DNA of 64,000 nucleotides from assembly GCA_963752745.1 (NCBI GenBank), contig CAVWAK010000020.1, forward strand, positions 101,512 to 165,511. Direction: 5' to 3'. Positions 44,175 to 53,471 of this stretch are shown here, in pieces; position 1 is the first letter of the stretch, and every line of letters begins with the position of its first letter. The position numbers were made by a program, and so were the translations under genes. The notes below the pieces were generated by a model. The model saw nothing but the letters and a program-made list of their open reading frames with translations, did no database searches and was not told the origin of the DNA. The stretch is from Thiogranum sp963752745. Its GTDB lineage: Bacteria; Pseudomonadota; Gammaproteobacteria; DSM-19610.

Positions 44175-44957
44175 CTAACGGGCCCGTTTCAGGCTGTTAC
44201 GATCAAAATCCCTGTCTGTCTGGCCGGTCTGGAATTCGTAATCACTCCAGACCAGGCGCGTACTCTTGCCTGTCTGGTGGTTTTCCATGAACATTTCGCT
44301 GGCACGCCAGTATTTGCCCAGATATTGCTGATAACCGCTGTACGTCAGTGTTTTTAGCATTGAATTCTTGCGGTCGTAGAACACGACCTTCTGGGGCCGG
44401 TATTCTGCTTTATCTATCCAGACTTCCTGGCGCGTGTACCCCGAATACTTGTCCTCGGGGATTCTTTCCAGTCGATAGGTCTCCATCCCATCGTAAACTT
44501 CATCACCCAGATACCTGTAGGTATATTTTTCCACCTCCTGTGAAGACAGATCTTCATAGGCAAATTCACTTCCCATAAAGGGGCCGGATTTGTTACGCGA
44601 TGATATGCGTTTGACTCGTTTGAGGGCCGGCAAATACAGCCATTGATCATCCGGACCGGATTTATGCGTAAAACTGAGGAAATTGGTGCCTTTAACGTCT
44701 GCGGGCTGATCAAACGTGGTCAGGCTTTTATCACCGTCGTCTTCCTGCTCCAGTGTGCGCACACGAATCAGGCGGATACTTTCATCCCCCTGCCGGTTAC
44801 GTAATATCATTTTCATGGTGGCTCTGGAATCCTGGAACCCGGTGTCACGTCGATCGGCTTCGACGGCAATTTCCAGTCCACGCTCCTGGTCAGACTGTGC
44901 CAGCGCACAGAATGGCAAACTAGCCAGGATCAGCAACAGTAGCGGTTTCATAGGCAT
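44175..44957 (-). CDS. Periplasmic LolA-like (outer membrane lipoprotein-sorting) protein
   Basis: The 260-residue protein has a signal peptide (PLLLLILASLPFCALA) and the COG2834-type single-domain LolA-like fold, with SRATMKMILRNRQGDES, the DQWLYLPALKRVKRISSRNKSGPFMGSEFAYED segment and YRLERIPEDKYSGY. Unlike canonical LolA, this group is often encoded next to MMPL/RND exporters. It probably carries a lipid or lipoprotein between the exporter and the outer membrane. Its start lies inside the end of the RND gene (about 32-38 bases overlap), so the two are coupled. Confidence 0.82.
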   Translation of the reverse strand: MPMKPLLLLILASLPFCALAQSDQERGLEIAVEADRRDTGFQDSRATMKMILRNRQGDESIRLIRVRTLEQEDDGDKSLTTFDQPADVKGTNFLSFTHKSGPDDQWLYLPALKRVKRISSRNKSGPFMGSEFAYEDLSSQEVEKYTYRYLGDEVYDGMETYRLERIPEDKYSGYTRQEVWIDKAEYRPQKVVFYDRKNSMLKTLTYSGYQQYLGKYWRASEMFMENHQTGKSTRLVWSDYEFQTGQTDRDFDRNSLKRAR

Positions 44958-47238
44958 CCTTTTTGTCCAGTGTCATCAACATCGTTGGAAGCAACAGAAA
45001 ATCTGCGAACAGTGCCAGCCCAATGGTAATTGCTGTCAGCAGCCCCATTCCCGAATTAAGTTCAAAGGGTGACCGGGTCAGCACCATGAAGCCCGCGATC
45101 AGCACCACTGAAGTTGTCCATAGCGCCGTACCAACAGTATGGAAGGCGTAACGTACCGCGTCTTCAGAAGACAGCCCCTCCTCGCGTCTGGCACGCAAAT
45201 ACTTGCTGAGGAAATGTACCGTATCGTCAACAACGATACCCAGGGTCATGCCCGCAACGACCGATAGCGCCAGCCCGACCTGGCCGACAAGCAAGCCCCA
45301 AAGACCGAAAGCCATACCTGCCGGAACAAGATTGGGCACAATACTGATGAGCCCGATTCGTAAAGAGCGTAACGCAATTACAAGAATAAAAGATATCAGT
45401 AAAAGTGCCAGCGTTGTACCCGTCAGCATACTACGTATATTGCGGGCACCAATATGCGAAAACATGATGCTGGGACTGGCGCCGTGTACCTGCATATACT
45501 CCGGCGCATACTCGGCGAGCCACTGCTGGGCGCGCTCTTCCAGCGCGATGGTGTTATTACTGGACAGACTATCAATGGATACGTCCAGTTTGGTCGCGGA
45601 TTTGTCGACATTTACCTGGTTATTCAGATCAAGCCCGTAAGGTAATGACATTTCATAAAGCAACAGGTACTGGGCTGCCAGCTCACGACTGTCCGGCATT
45701 TTGTACCAGGCTTCATCGTCAGCGTGAAGGTTCTTGTTCAGACGCTTCATGGTATCGGACAGGCTGCTAACGTGCAGTACTTCCGGCTGTTGCCTGTACC
45801 AATCCGCGAACGCTTCCAGCTTGTTCAGATAATCAGGTTCACTGATGGCACCCGAACCATCGGCACCAAGGGAATAGGAAATGTTGTAGAGACCGGTGAG
45901 GTTTTCAGTCGTAAAGTCCGTATCCACCCGGAATTGAACACGCTCATCAAAATATCTGACGAATTCATCATTAAGTTCATTCTTTGGTATCAATGCCAGC
46001 AGGCTGATTACTACCAGAGTCATGCCCCACAGGACCGGACGCCGCCGCTTCACAACGAAATCGGCCAGTCTGTCCATGGCTGCCACCGAATGGCTTCGGG
46101 CCGCCTTTACCCGGACTGGCAACGCCAGCATCAATGCAGGAAGTAAGGCGAGACAATATACAAAAGAAGAAAGTACTCCGACAGCGACAATATTACCCAG
46201 ATCCCGAAACGGAGGGGCATCGCTGAAATTCATCGACATAAAGCCAATGGCCGTGGTCACGCTGGTCAGGAAAACAGGCTGTAGATTAATCCGCAAACTC
46301 TCGCGCATGGCATCAGTCTTACTGTCTGATTGTCGCAAACTCTGCAGAAACGAGACCAGAAGGTGAACGCAATTGGCGACGGCGAGAGTCAGGATCATGG
46401 TCGGAGAACTCGCCGACGGTGGTGTAAACTGAATCCCCATCCATCCTGCCGCCCCAATAGCAGTAGCGATGGATAGCAGGATGACCAGTACTGTCACCAG
46501 TGTGCTCCATACTGATCGCAGCAGCAGTGCGAGCACGATCACAATAATGCCGAACATCAACGGCACCAGCGTTTTCATGTCAATGAACGAATTTTCCGAA
46601 AAGGCATTATTCAGAAAAACGATGCCAGTCAAATGTACATCAATGCCGGCGTAGCGTGTTTCAAGTTGTGCTGCCAGCTGGCGGGCAAACTTAACGACTT
46701 CGGGTACTTCAGCGGCAGGATCAATACCCGGGAGCTGAATAATCACGTTGACACCGGTAGCATGCGTGCGAGGTGAAATCAGACGATTAACCAGCAACGG
46801 TTCGTCCAGAGCTATCTCTTTGACATGATCCAGTGCCTCCTGGTTAAAGCCCGCGGCATCGGTAATCAGGTCTTCAACAATCAGATCATCGCCTTCGGCA
46901 TAGGTATGCTGAAAATTGGTTACCGAATCGACGCGGATGGAATATGGTATCTGCCAGGCCTGTTCCGTTAGCCACTCAACAGCAGATAACGTTTCAGGTG
47001 TAAATATTTTCCCGTCAGCTGGAGCCAGCACGAACAGCACGTTATCTGACTTGGTGTAGGTATTTTGAAGGTTTTCGAAAGCCAGTAGCTGAGGGTTTTC
47101 CTCACCGAAGAAAATCCGGTAATCGTTAGAAAAGCCCAGGAACCTGACGCCGCTTGCGGACACGACGGCCAGCAACAGCGCTGCTACTGCCAGCAGCCAG
47201 CGCCAGCGGACCAGCAGTTCGGCAAGTGTTCTTGTCAT
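44920..47238 (-). CDS. RND/MMPL-family exporter
   Basis: The 772-residue inner-membrane protein has twelve membrane helices in two halves. The first half has an N-terminal helix (WLLAVAALLLAVVSASGV), a periplasmic loop to about 215 and a five-helix block with the sterol-sensing-like pattern. The second half repeats the arrangement from about 400. Two conserved Asp residues lie in the helices (DAPPFRDLGNIVAVG and GIVVDDTVHFLSKYLRA). MMPL/COG1033 pumps carry lipids or other hydrophobic molecules. It follows the TetR gene by 24 bases and overlaps the LolA-like gene, forming a TetR-RND-LolA-like operon. Confidence 0.88.
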   Translation of the reverse strand: MTRTLAELLVRWRWLLAVAALLLAVVSASGVRFLGFSNDYRIFFGEENPQLLAFENLQNTYTKSDNVLFVLAPADGKIFTPETLSAVEWLTEQAWQIPYSIRVDSVTNFQHTYAEGDDLIVEDLITDAAGFNQEALDHVKEIALDEPLLVNRLISPRTHATGVNVIIQLPGIDPAAEVPEVVKFARQLAAQLETRYAGIDVHLTGIVFLNNAFSENSFIDMKTLVPLMFGIIVIVLALLLRSVWSTLVTVLVILLSIATAIGAAGWMGIQFTPPSASSPTMILTLAVANCVHLLVSFLQSLRQSDSKTDAMRESLRINLQPVFLTSVTTAIGFMSMNFSDAPPFRDLGNIVAVGVLSSFVYCLALLPALMLALPVRVKAARSHSVAAMDRLADFVVKRRRPVLWGMTLVVISLLALIPKNELNDEFVRYFDERVQFRVDTDFTTENLTGLYNISYSLGADGSGAISEPDYLNKLEAFADWYRQQPEVLHVSSLSDTMKRLNKNLHADDEAWYKMPDSRELAAQYLLLYEMSLPYGLDLNNQVNVDKSATKLDVSIDSLSSNNTIALEERAQQWLAEYAPEYMQVHGASPSIMFSHIGARNIRSMLTGTTLALLLISFILVIALRSLRIGLISIVPNLVPAGMAFGLWGLLVGQVGLALSVVAGMTLGIVVDDTVHFLSKYLRARREEGLSSEDAVRYAFHTVGTALWTTSVVLIAGFMVLTRSPFELNSGMGLLTAITIGLALFADFLLLPTMLMTLDKKDAYETATVADPG

Positions 47239-47262
47239 TAAATGATTAAGCCGAAAGCCTGA

Positions 47263-47886
47263 TCATGCTTTAAGTGAGTGAAGGTAATCTACCAGGCCGC
47301 GATTACACGCACGCAGGCGCTCGATACTCTGTGCATTTTTGGCAATACCAATACAGCCTTCCAGTGCGGCCATAATAAATGTGGCTGTTTCATCAGAGTC
47401 AATAGACTCACGTAGCTTGCCCTGATGTTTGGCGCGCTCCAGCGCTTCTTCGGTGACGTCGTGCCAGAGACGGAACACGTAATCAAGGCGTTGACGAAAA
47501 CCTTCATCCAGGGGGGACATTTCCTGGGCAAGATTATTGAGGGGGCAACCATACTCAATTATTTCCGGCGGTTTCATTTCCGGTAGTTGTTCGACGACGT
47601 CTATTAGACCCTGCATCGGATCCGACGCCTTTTTCAAAGGTTCCAGCCACATTGCGTCCATGATGGGCAGAATAACTTCATCCACCACCGCATACCCCAG
47701 TGCACGTTTATTGGGAAAATGATGGTAGAGCGCGCCTTTGGTTAATTCAGTGGTGTTCAGCACGTCATCAAGTCGCATACCCTGGAAACCCTTGCGGTAT
47801 ATTTCCATGAAGGCAGCTTCCAGAATCCGTTTGCGTGTTGCTTCCGGATTGCGCTCTATACGGGCGACATTTTCCCTGTTTTCCAT
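47263..47886 (-). CDS. TetR/AcrR-family repressor
   Basis: The 207-residue regulator has the N-terminal helix-turn-helix (TRKRILEAAFMEIYRKGFQG followed by LDDVLNTTELTKGALYHHFPNK, about residues 17-60) and a helical ligand-binding domain with the GCPLNNLAQEMSP stretch typical of one TetR subgroup. It heads the RND-LolA-like operon and is divergent from the unknown protein/DsrE2 pair. Two palindromes of the ACAAACCA type lie on the divergent promoter (47948-47993), so it probably represses both directions. The inducing ligand may be a substrate of the RND pump. Confidence 0.9.
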   Translation of the reverse strand: MENRENVARIERNPEATRKRILEAAFMEIYRKGFQGMRLDDVLNTTELTKGALYHHFPNKRALGYAVVDEVILPIMDAMWLEPLKKASDPMQGLIDVVEQLPEMKPPEIIEYGCPLNNLAQEMSPLDEGFRQRLDYVFRLWHDVTEEALERAKHQGKLRESIDSDETATFIMAALEGCIGIAKNAQSIERLRACNRGLVDYLHSLKA

Positions 47887-47944
47887 AATTTACCTGCCTG
47901 CCGGGTGGTTCCGGCATTATCAAAAAAAATCCCCCAGAAAGCTA

Positions 47945-47974
47945 TTGACAAACCATCTGGTTGGTACGTATTCT
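47945..47974 (+). promoter_or_regulatory. Promoter towards the unknown/DsrE2 pair
   Basis: TTGACA (47945-47950) is a perfect -35 element, with TATTCT (47969-47974) as -10 after an 18-base spacer. It is oriented towards the gene at 48040, about 60 bases upstream of its start codon. Both elements are overlapped by the TetR-type palindromes. Confidence 0.7.
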
Positions 47975-47993
47975 ACAAACCATTAAGTTTGTA
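47948..47993. promoter_or_regulatory. Two TetR-type operators over the divergent promoter
   Basis: ACAAACCA-TC-TGGTTGGT (47948-47965) and TACAAAC-CATTAA-GTTTGTA (47974-47993) are two inverted repeats whose left halves share ACAAACCA, 27 bases apart. The first covers the -35 element and spacer; the second begins at the -10 element and extends past the predicted start site. This is the expected arrangement for repression by the adjacent TetR protein. Confidence 0.65.
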
Positions 47994-48039
47994 ATCAATC
48001 ATTTTCGCTCAACATACTCACGGGCAAGTGGAGAAGCTG

Positions 48040-48498
48040 ATGTTGGCAAACAGTGAAACATTGAACCTCAGTATCGGGGATCAGGTGCCGGATGCAAGAC
48101 TTGCATCCAGATCCTACGCGGGTGTCATAGATCTACAAGGTAAACAAGTATTTATAGATCTAAGTTCAGACGCGGTAAGAGCCAGCGCAGAAAGTGCGGT
48201 ACCCATTGTTTGTGAAGTTGAGCTGTATTTCAGCTGCCTGGTACGCAAGCAGATACGTTTCCGGGAAATCAACGCCCTGGCGGCTGATGAAACCAGATAC
48301 ACCCGGGTCATACCGGGATTTTTTACGGGGTTCCGTGCAGTTGCCACTCAGCAGTGCCGTATCAAGGACGTTGGAGACAAGCCGCCCGTCGAGACCATGC
48401 CCATTCATAAGCCGGAACGTTTCGTACCTGACTGGATAAAAATTGATTACCGGGCCGGTCAGTGGATCGGTGAATACGGATTTAAACGAACTATCTAG
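48040..48498 (+). CDS. Unknown protein paired with DsrE2
   Basis: I do not recognise this 152-residue protein. It has no signal peptide or membrane helix and reads as an alpha/beta protein with three cysteines (CEVELYFSC and the QQCRIKD stretch). It also has a conserved-looking end (KPERFVPDWIKIDYRAGQWIGEYGFKRTI). I use the ATG at 48040 because GGAGAAG lies 3-10 bases before it; a GTG at 48028 is also in frame. It is the first gene behind the operator-controlled promoter and lies 36 bases before dsrE2. A role as a partner or substrate of DsrE2 is inferred from the pairing only. Confidence 0.6.
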   Translation: MLANSETLNLSIGDQVPDARLASRSYAGVIDLQGKQVFIDLSSDAVRASAESAVPIVCEVELYFSCLVRKQIRFREINALAADETRYTRVIPGFFTGFRAVATQQCRIKDVGDKPPVETMPIHKPERFVPDWIKIDYRAGQWIGEYGFKRTI

Positions 48499-48534
48499 GA
48501 ACCCTCACCCAACATCCTCATGCAGGAGGTACCT

Positions 48535-49137
48535 ATGAATACAGTCGTAGCAAACAATGATATGGACCAGTGGCTCAATCAAAAACTTGATGAGTTATTA
48601 CCATCCAAAATTCAGGACATCGAGGCCAGCAAGACGCCATCAATGGCCATCATTGCCACTAAAGGCACCCTGGACTGGGCCTACCCGCCCTTCATTCTCG
48701 CATCAACCTCTGCCGCACTGGGCTGGGATACTTCTATCTTTTTCACGTTTTACGGGCTGTTGCTTCTGAAGAAAGAAATTCCTTCGGAAGTGTCACCGCT
48801 GGGTAATCCGGCGATGCCGATGAAAATGCCCTTTGGCCCAAAGTGGTTCCAGGATTTCAACTGGCCCATGCCTAACCTGTTGATGGCGGGCGTGCCCGGA
48901 TTTGAAAAAGTTGCCACCGGCCTTATGAAGAAGACGTTCAAAAGTAAAGGTGTTGCAACGGTCGAGGAGTTGCGTGAACTTTGCCTCGAGGCCGAGGTCA
49001 AAATGGTTGCATGTCAAATGACCGTCGATGTTTTCGGTTTTGACAACAGTGAATTTATACCCGAGGTGACAGACTATGTAGGTGCGACCTACTTCCTGCC
49101 TATTGCCAAGGACTCCGACGTCTGCCTGTTTATATAG
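48535..49137 (+). CDS. DsrE2-family sulfur-carrier-type protein
   Basis: The 200-residue protein fits the DsrE2 group. It has TPSMAIIATKGTLDWAYPPFIL at the start of the domain, a hydrophobic stretch (AALGWDTSIFFTFYGLLLL) that may touch the membrane, and a conserved cysteine in KMVACQMTVDVFGFD (near residue 158). The family is found with rhodanese and TusA genes in sulfur oxidisers, where it relays sulfane sulfur. AGGAGGT lies just before the ATG at 48535, which fixes the start. It is second in the operator-controlled pair and ends at a terminator (49170-49197). Confidence 0.85.
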   Translation: MNTVVANNDMDQWLNQKLDELLPSKIQDIEASKTPSMAIIATKGTLDWAYPPFILASTSAALGWDTSIFFTFYGLLLLKKEIPSEVSPLGNPAMPMKMPFGPKWFQDFNWPMPNLLMAGVPGFEKVATGLMKKTFKSKGVATVEELRELCLEAEVKMVACQMTVDVFGFDNSEFIPEVTDYVGATYFLPIAKDSDVCLFI

Positions 49138-49169
49138 ACAGACATCCCTGAAGCGTTCCAATCCCCCTT

Positions 49170-49197
49170 AACCGGCGTCAAGCGCCGGTTTTTTTTT
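49170..49197 (+). terminator. Intrinsic terminator after dsrE2
   Basis: AACCGGCG (49170-49177) pairs with CGCCGGTT (49183-49190) around a 5-base loop and is followed by a run of T. It separates the accessory sulfur block from mfd. Confidence 0.92.
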
Positions 49198-49242
49198 GTA
49201 CCTTTTGTGCGACAATAGCCGGCTTTACGCAAGCTGTACGAT

Positions 49243-52200
49243 ATGTCCCAAAGCACTGCCAATATGACCGCGGGTCCAGGCGAAACCCAGCCGCTGGCTC
49301 CTGAACTGCCCGGCGCCGGCCATCGTATCCTGTGGTCAAAGCTGTATGGCGACAGCCTGTCGCTGGTTCTGGCGCAGGCGGCGCTGCGTTCTGCAGGGCC
49401 GCTTCTGATTGTCACGCCGGACAGCCAGGAGGCAGAAAAACTTCAGCAGCAATTGCGTTTCTTCTGCGCCGGGCTGAGCGACGACATTCTTTGCTTCCCG
49501 GACTGGGAAACCCTGCCCTACGACAGTTTCTCGCCGCACCAGGATATTATTTCCGAACGTCTGCTGACCTTGCAGCGTCTGCCTGATTTGCGCAGGGGCG
49601 TCCTGCTGGTACCGGTTGCGACACTGCTGCAACGCTTGCCGCCGCGATCGTTTCTCGATCAGTACAGCCTGGTACTCAATAGCGGTGAACAGCTTGATCT
49701 CGACAGTATGCGGGTGCGCCTGGAAAAAGCCGGTTACCGGTGTGTCTCGCAGGTGATGGAACATGGTGAATTCGCGATACGCGGTTCGATACTTGACCTG
49801 TTTCCCATGGGTGCATCGAATCCCTACCGTGTTGACCTGTTTGACGACGAAATTGAATCAATACGCACTTTTGATCCAGAGACCCAGCGTTCTCTTGAAC
49901 AGGTCGAACATATCCGCCTGTTGCCGGCACGGGAGTTTCCTGTCGACGAAGCGGCTATCAAGCGGTTTCGCAAGGGTTGGCGCAGTCGTTTCGAGGGTGA
50001 TCCACAGCGCGCACCGATGTATCGCGATGTCAGCAACGGGTTGTTGCCAAGCGGACTGGAGTATTACCTGCCACTGTTTCTGGAAACCACGGCAACGCTG
50101 TTCGATTACCTTCCGGAAAACATTTGTCTGGCGACAACGGAAGATGCCCGAACAGCCATTACAGGTTTTCGTGAGGAGCTGAGCGAACGTTACGAATCAC
50201 TGCGTCACGATATCGAACGACCGCTTCTGCCCCCGGAAATGCTCTACCTTGAGGCCGAAGAAACCGCTTCGGCCATGAGTGCCTGTGCACTTATTGAAGT
50301 TCAGCGTGCCGAAGCACTGGATCACCAGCAACAGGCAGTGAACTACGCCACCCAGGCGTTGCCAACCCTTCAGGTACAGGCGCGTGCTGAAAGGCCGGCA
50401 GGCGCCCTGCAGGATTTTCTCGGTAACTTCGCAGGACGTTGCCTGATTTGTGCAGAATCAGCCGGGCGACGTGAAACGCTGCTCAACCAGATGCGTGATT
50501 TTGGACTGCGCCCGAAAGTTGTTGAAAACTGGCAATCCTTTGTCGAGGGCGACGAAACACTGGCGATTACCATTGCACCTCTGGAACGCGGGGTCCTGCT
50601 CTCCAGCACGCCACCAATAGCGATTATCACCGAACCCCAGATGTTCGGCGAACGCGCGCTGCAAACACGTCGGCGCCGACCGAAGCGGGATGCGGATGTC
50701 ATTATTCGTAACCTTACCGATCTGAACGTAGCTGCGCCGGTGGTCCATGAGGACCATGGTGTCGGTCGTTATCTTGGTCTGCAAAAGCTTGCTGTTGGTG
50801 GCTTCGAGGCAGAGTTCCTGACGCTTGAGTATGCCGGTAACGATAAACTCTACGTGCCGGTTGCATCTCTGCACCTGGTCAGCCGCTATACCGGGTCATC
50901 ACCTGAATCAGCGCCACTGCACAAGCTCGGCAACGATCAATGGGAGAAGGCTCGTAAACGGGCAGCCGAGCAGGTGCGCGATGTGGCTGCCGAGTTACTT
51001 GATATTTACGCAACGCGCGCAGCAAAAAAAGGGCATGCTGCGCTGGTCGATGATGCTGAATACCACGCGTTCGCCGGCACCTTCCCGTTTGAGGAAACAC
51101 CTGATCAGGCGCAGGCCATTGAAGCGGTCGACGATGATATGCGCTCAGAGCGCCCCATGGACCGCGTTGTGTGTGGTGATGTCGGTTTCGGTAAAACCGA
51201 GGTCGCCATGCGCGCGGCCTTTATCGCTGCGCAATCCGGCCGCCAGGTGATTGTACTGGTGCCGACCACCCTGCTTGCCCAGCAACATTACCAGAACTTC
51301 TGCGACCGCTTTGCCGATTGGCCCGTGCGGATTGAAGTACTGTCAAGGTTTCGCAGCAAGAAGGAACAGGGATCCGTCGCTGCTGATTTTGCCAGGGGAA
51401 CCATCGACATTCTTATCGGCACTCATAAAGTGCTGCAAAGCGATATCAAGCCGAAAAACCTGGGCCTTGTCATTATCGATGAAGAGCACCGCTTTGGTGT
51501 GCGCCAGAAAGAAAAGCTAAAAGCCTTGCGTGCCGAGGTGGACCTGCTGACCCTGACGGCTACACCCATTCCCCGCACCCTCAACATGTCGCTTTCCGGT
51601 TTGCGCGACTTGTCGATTATTGCGACTCCACCGGTACAGCGGTTGGCCATCAAGACTTTTATCAGTGAATGGAACAAGGCGACAATTCGCGAAGCCTGTT
51701 TGCGCGAAATCAAACGTGGCGGCCAGGTCTACTTTCTTCACAATGAAGTTGAGAGTATTGAGAAAATTGCCCGCGAGTTGCGTGAACTGGTGCCTGAGGC
51801 CAATGTTGAAGTCGGTCACGGGCAAATGCGTGAACGTGAGCTTGAGCAGGTCATGCTCGATTTCTATCATCGCCGGTTCAATATCCTGTTGTGCACAACG
51901 ATTATAGAAAGCGGTATCGATGTACCCACGGCCAATACCATTGTGATTAACCGTGCGGATCGACTGGGACTGGCCCAGTTACATCAGTTGCGTGGACGCG
52001 TCGGCCGATCACACCATCGCGCTTACGCCTACCTGATAGTCCCACACCGCAAGGCGATGACCGACGATGCCATCAAGCGCGTAGAAGCGATTGAATCACT
52101 CGAGGAACTTGGCGCCGGGTTTACGCTCGCTACGCACGACCTGGAAATTCGGGGCGCCGGTGAACTGCTTGGTGATGAGCAAAGTGGCCAGATTCAGGAG

Positions 52201-52737
52201 ATCGGCTTCACGCTGTATACTGAATTGCTGGAACGTGCAGTTACCGCATTAAAGGCCGGTAAACAACCCGAACTCAGCCAGCCCCTCAACCATGGGCCAG
52301 AGGTAGACCTGCATCTGCCCGCGCTGATCCCGGATGACTACCTGCCAGACGTCCATGGCCGGCTTACCCTGTACAAACGCGTTGCCAGCGCCCGCGACAA
52401 GGACGAATTGCGCGAATTGCAGGTAGAAATGATTGACCGCTTCGGCTTGCTGCCCGAACCCGTAAAATCCCTGCTCAGCATCACTGAACTGAAACTGAAA
52501 GCCGTACCGCTGGGGATTGCCAAAATCGATGTTGGTGAAATAAGTGGTCGCCTGATATTCGGCACCCGGCCCAATGTTGATCCTGCACAGATCATTCAAT
52601 TGATCCAGAAGCAGCCTCAGCATTACAGCCTGGATGGCTCGGACAAAATCCGGTTGCAGTTCGATATGAGTGAACCGGCCGAACGCATTTCACAAGTATC
52701 AGCACTGCTCGACCGCTTGAGCCAGAGCAGCAGCTGA
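49243..52737 (+). CDS. mfd: Transcription-repair coupling factor Mfd
   Basis: The 1164-residue translocase removes RNA polymerase stalled at DNA lesions and recruits UvrA. The UvrB-like N-terminal module covers about 1-360, and the RNA-polymerase-interacting domain follows around 490-560 (VVHEDHGVGRYLGL). The RecG-like motor has Walker A GDVGFGKTEVAMRAAF, the Walker B box IIDEEHRFGV, TATPIPRTLNMSLSGLRD and QLRGRVGRS. The C-terminal D7 domain closes the protein. Length fits the family (about 1150). Followed by csiV 15 bases later, as in other gammaproteobacteria. Confidence 0.97.
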   Translation: MSQSTANMTAGPGETQPLAPELPGAGHRILWSKLYGDSLSLVLAQAALRSAGPLLIVTPDSQEAEKLQQQLRFFCAGLSDDILCFPDWETLPYDSFSPHQDIISERLLTLQRLPDLRRGVLLVPVATLLQRLPPRSFLDQYSLVLNSGEQLDLDSMRVRLEKAGYRCVSQVMEHGEFAIRGSILDLFPMGASNPYRVDLFDDEIESIRTFDPETQRSLEQVEHIRLLPAREFPVDEAAIKRFRKGWRSRFEGDPQRAPMYRDVSNGLLPSGLEYYLPLFLETTATLFDYLPENICLATTEDARTAITGFREELSERYESLRHDIERPLLPPEMLYLEAEETASAMSACALIEVQRAEALDHQQQAVNYATQALPTLQVQARAERPAGALQDFLGNFAGRCLICAESAGRRETLLNQMRDFGLRPKVVENWQSFVEGDETLAITIAPLERGVLLSSTPPIAIITEPQMFGERALQTRRRRPKRDADVIIRNLTDLNVAAPVVHEDHGVGRYLGLQKLAVGGFEAEFLTLEYAGNDKLYVPVASLHLVSRYTGSSPESAPLHKLGNDQWEKARKRAAEQVRDVAAELLDIYATRAAKKGHAALVDDAEYHAFAGTFPFEETPDQAQAIEAVDDDMRSERPMDRVVCGDVGFGKTEVAMRAAFIAAQSGRQVIVLVPTTLLAQQHYQNFCDRFADWPVRIEVLSRFRSKKEQGSVAADFARGTIDILIGTHKVLQSDIKPKNLGLVIIDEEHRFGVRQKEKLKALRAEVDLLTLTATPIPRTLNMSLSGLRDLSIIATPPVQRLAIKTFISEWNKATIREACLREIKRGGQVYFLHNEVESIEKIARELRELVPEANVEVGHGQMRERELEQVMLDFYHRRFNILLCTTIIESGIDVPTANTIVINRADRLGLAQLHQLRGRVGRSHHRAYAYLIVPHRKAMTDDAIKRVEAIESLEELGAGFTLATHDLEIRGAGELLGDEQSGQIQEIGFTLYTELLERAVTALKAGKQPELSQPLNHGPEVDLHLPALIPDDYLPDVHGRLTLYKRVASARDKDELRELQVEMIDRFGLLPEPVKSLLSITELKLKAVPLGIAKIDVGEISGRLIFGTRPNVDPAQIIQLIQKQPQHYSLDGSDKIRLQFDMSEPAERISQVSALLDRLSQSSS

Positions 52738-52751
52738 GGCAGGATAACAAG

Positions 52752-53423
52752 ATGATAGACATGACAGTAATCAGACGATCCGTGTTGGCATTGACCCTGT
52801 TAATGCCCCTTTCACTTGTGCTGGCAGCAGAAGAACAAACCCGTCAATATGATATCGAGTTGTTGATTTTTGAAAATCTGGTGGCGGCTGATAACGGTGA
52901 AGTATGGCCGGCGGACTACTCCGAGTGGTTCGAGGAGTCTGTAGATGAAACTGCCTTGCCCGTCGCCAGCACCGAACAGCGTCAATGGCTGACAGGCTCG
53001 TCACTGCGGCTTGGCGCCGAACGAAATGCCTTCGGTCGATCTTCCCGCTATCGCCCCCTGGCACATATCGGCTGGCGACAGTTTGTGCTGGACAGGAACC
53101 TGGCGCAGGCGTTTGAGATACCGGTCGACAATGCGAAGGGGAGTTACGTCGATGGGACAGTGCGAGTCGCTGTCGAACGTTATCTGCATCTGAACCTGGA
53201 TCTTCAGCTTCACCCGGCCAATCAGGAGATTACAAACCAGACGATCGGCCTGGACTATCAACCACCTGAAATTCGCCTGACGGAAAGCCGCCGTATGCGC
53301 AGCAAGGAAGTGCATTACTTTGACAATCCCCGTTTTGGCGTCATAGCGCTCATCACCCCTTACGAACCACCCGCACCTCCTGAAGAACCAGCACCTGAAG
53401 TCCCGGCGAATACACAGCCATAA
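52752..53423 (+). CDS. csiV: CsiV-like peptidoglycan-binding protein
   Basis: The 223-residue protein has a signal peptide (LALTLLMPLSLVLA) and then a domain that starts YDIELLIFEN. It continues with RYRPLAHIGWRQFVL in the middle and MRSKEVHYFDNPRFGVIALITPYE at the end, the hallmark of the CsiV family encoded after mfd. In Vibrio cholerae CsiV is needed for growth in the presence of D-amino acids and binds peptidoglycan. A Pro/Glu tail (APPEEPAPEVP) closes the protein. It ends in front of a strong bidirectional terminator. Confidence 0.85.
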   Translation: MIDMTVIRRSVLALTLLMPLSLVLAAEEQTRQYDIELLIFENLVAADNGEVWPADYSEWFEESVDETALPVASTEQRQWLTGSSLRLGAERNAFGRSSRYRPLAHIGWRQFVLDRNLAQAFEIPVDNAKGSYVDGTVRVAVERYLHLNLDLQLHPANQEITNQTIGLDYQPPEIRLTESRRMRSKEVHYFDNPRFGVIALITPYEPPAPPEEPAPEVPANTQP

Positions 53424-53424
53424 A

Positions 53425-53448
53425 AAAACCGGGCCGAAGCCCGGTTTT
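53425..53448. terminator. Bidirectional intrinsic terminator after csiV
   Basis: AAAACCGGGC (53425-53434) and GCCCGGTTTT (53439-53448) form a perfect 10-base stem with a CGAA loop. The T-run on each strand ends transcription both from csiV and from the convergent gene. Confidence 0.93.
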
Positions 53449-53471
53449 CAGTGCCAGCAGTTGCCGCGGTA

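Noticed and set aside
45203..45640. Plus-strand 145-codon frame inside the RND gene
   Set aside because: It is a shadow of the long exporter frame without any domain or ribosome site.
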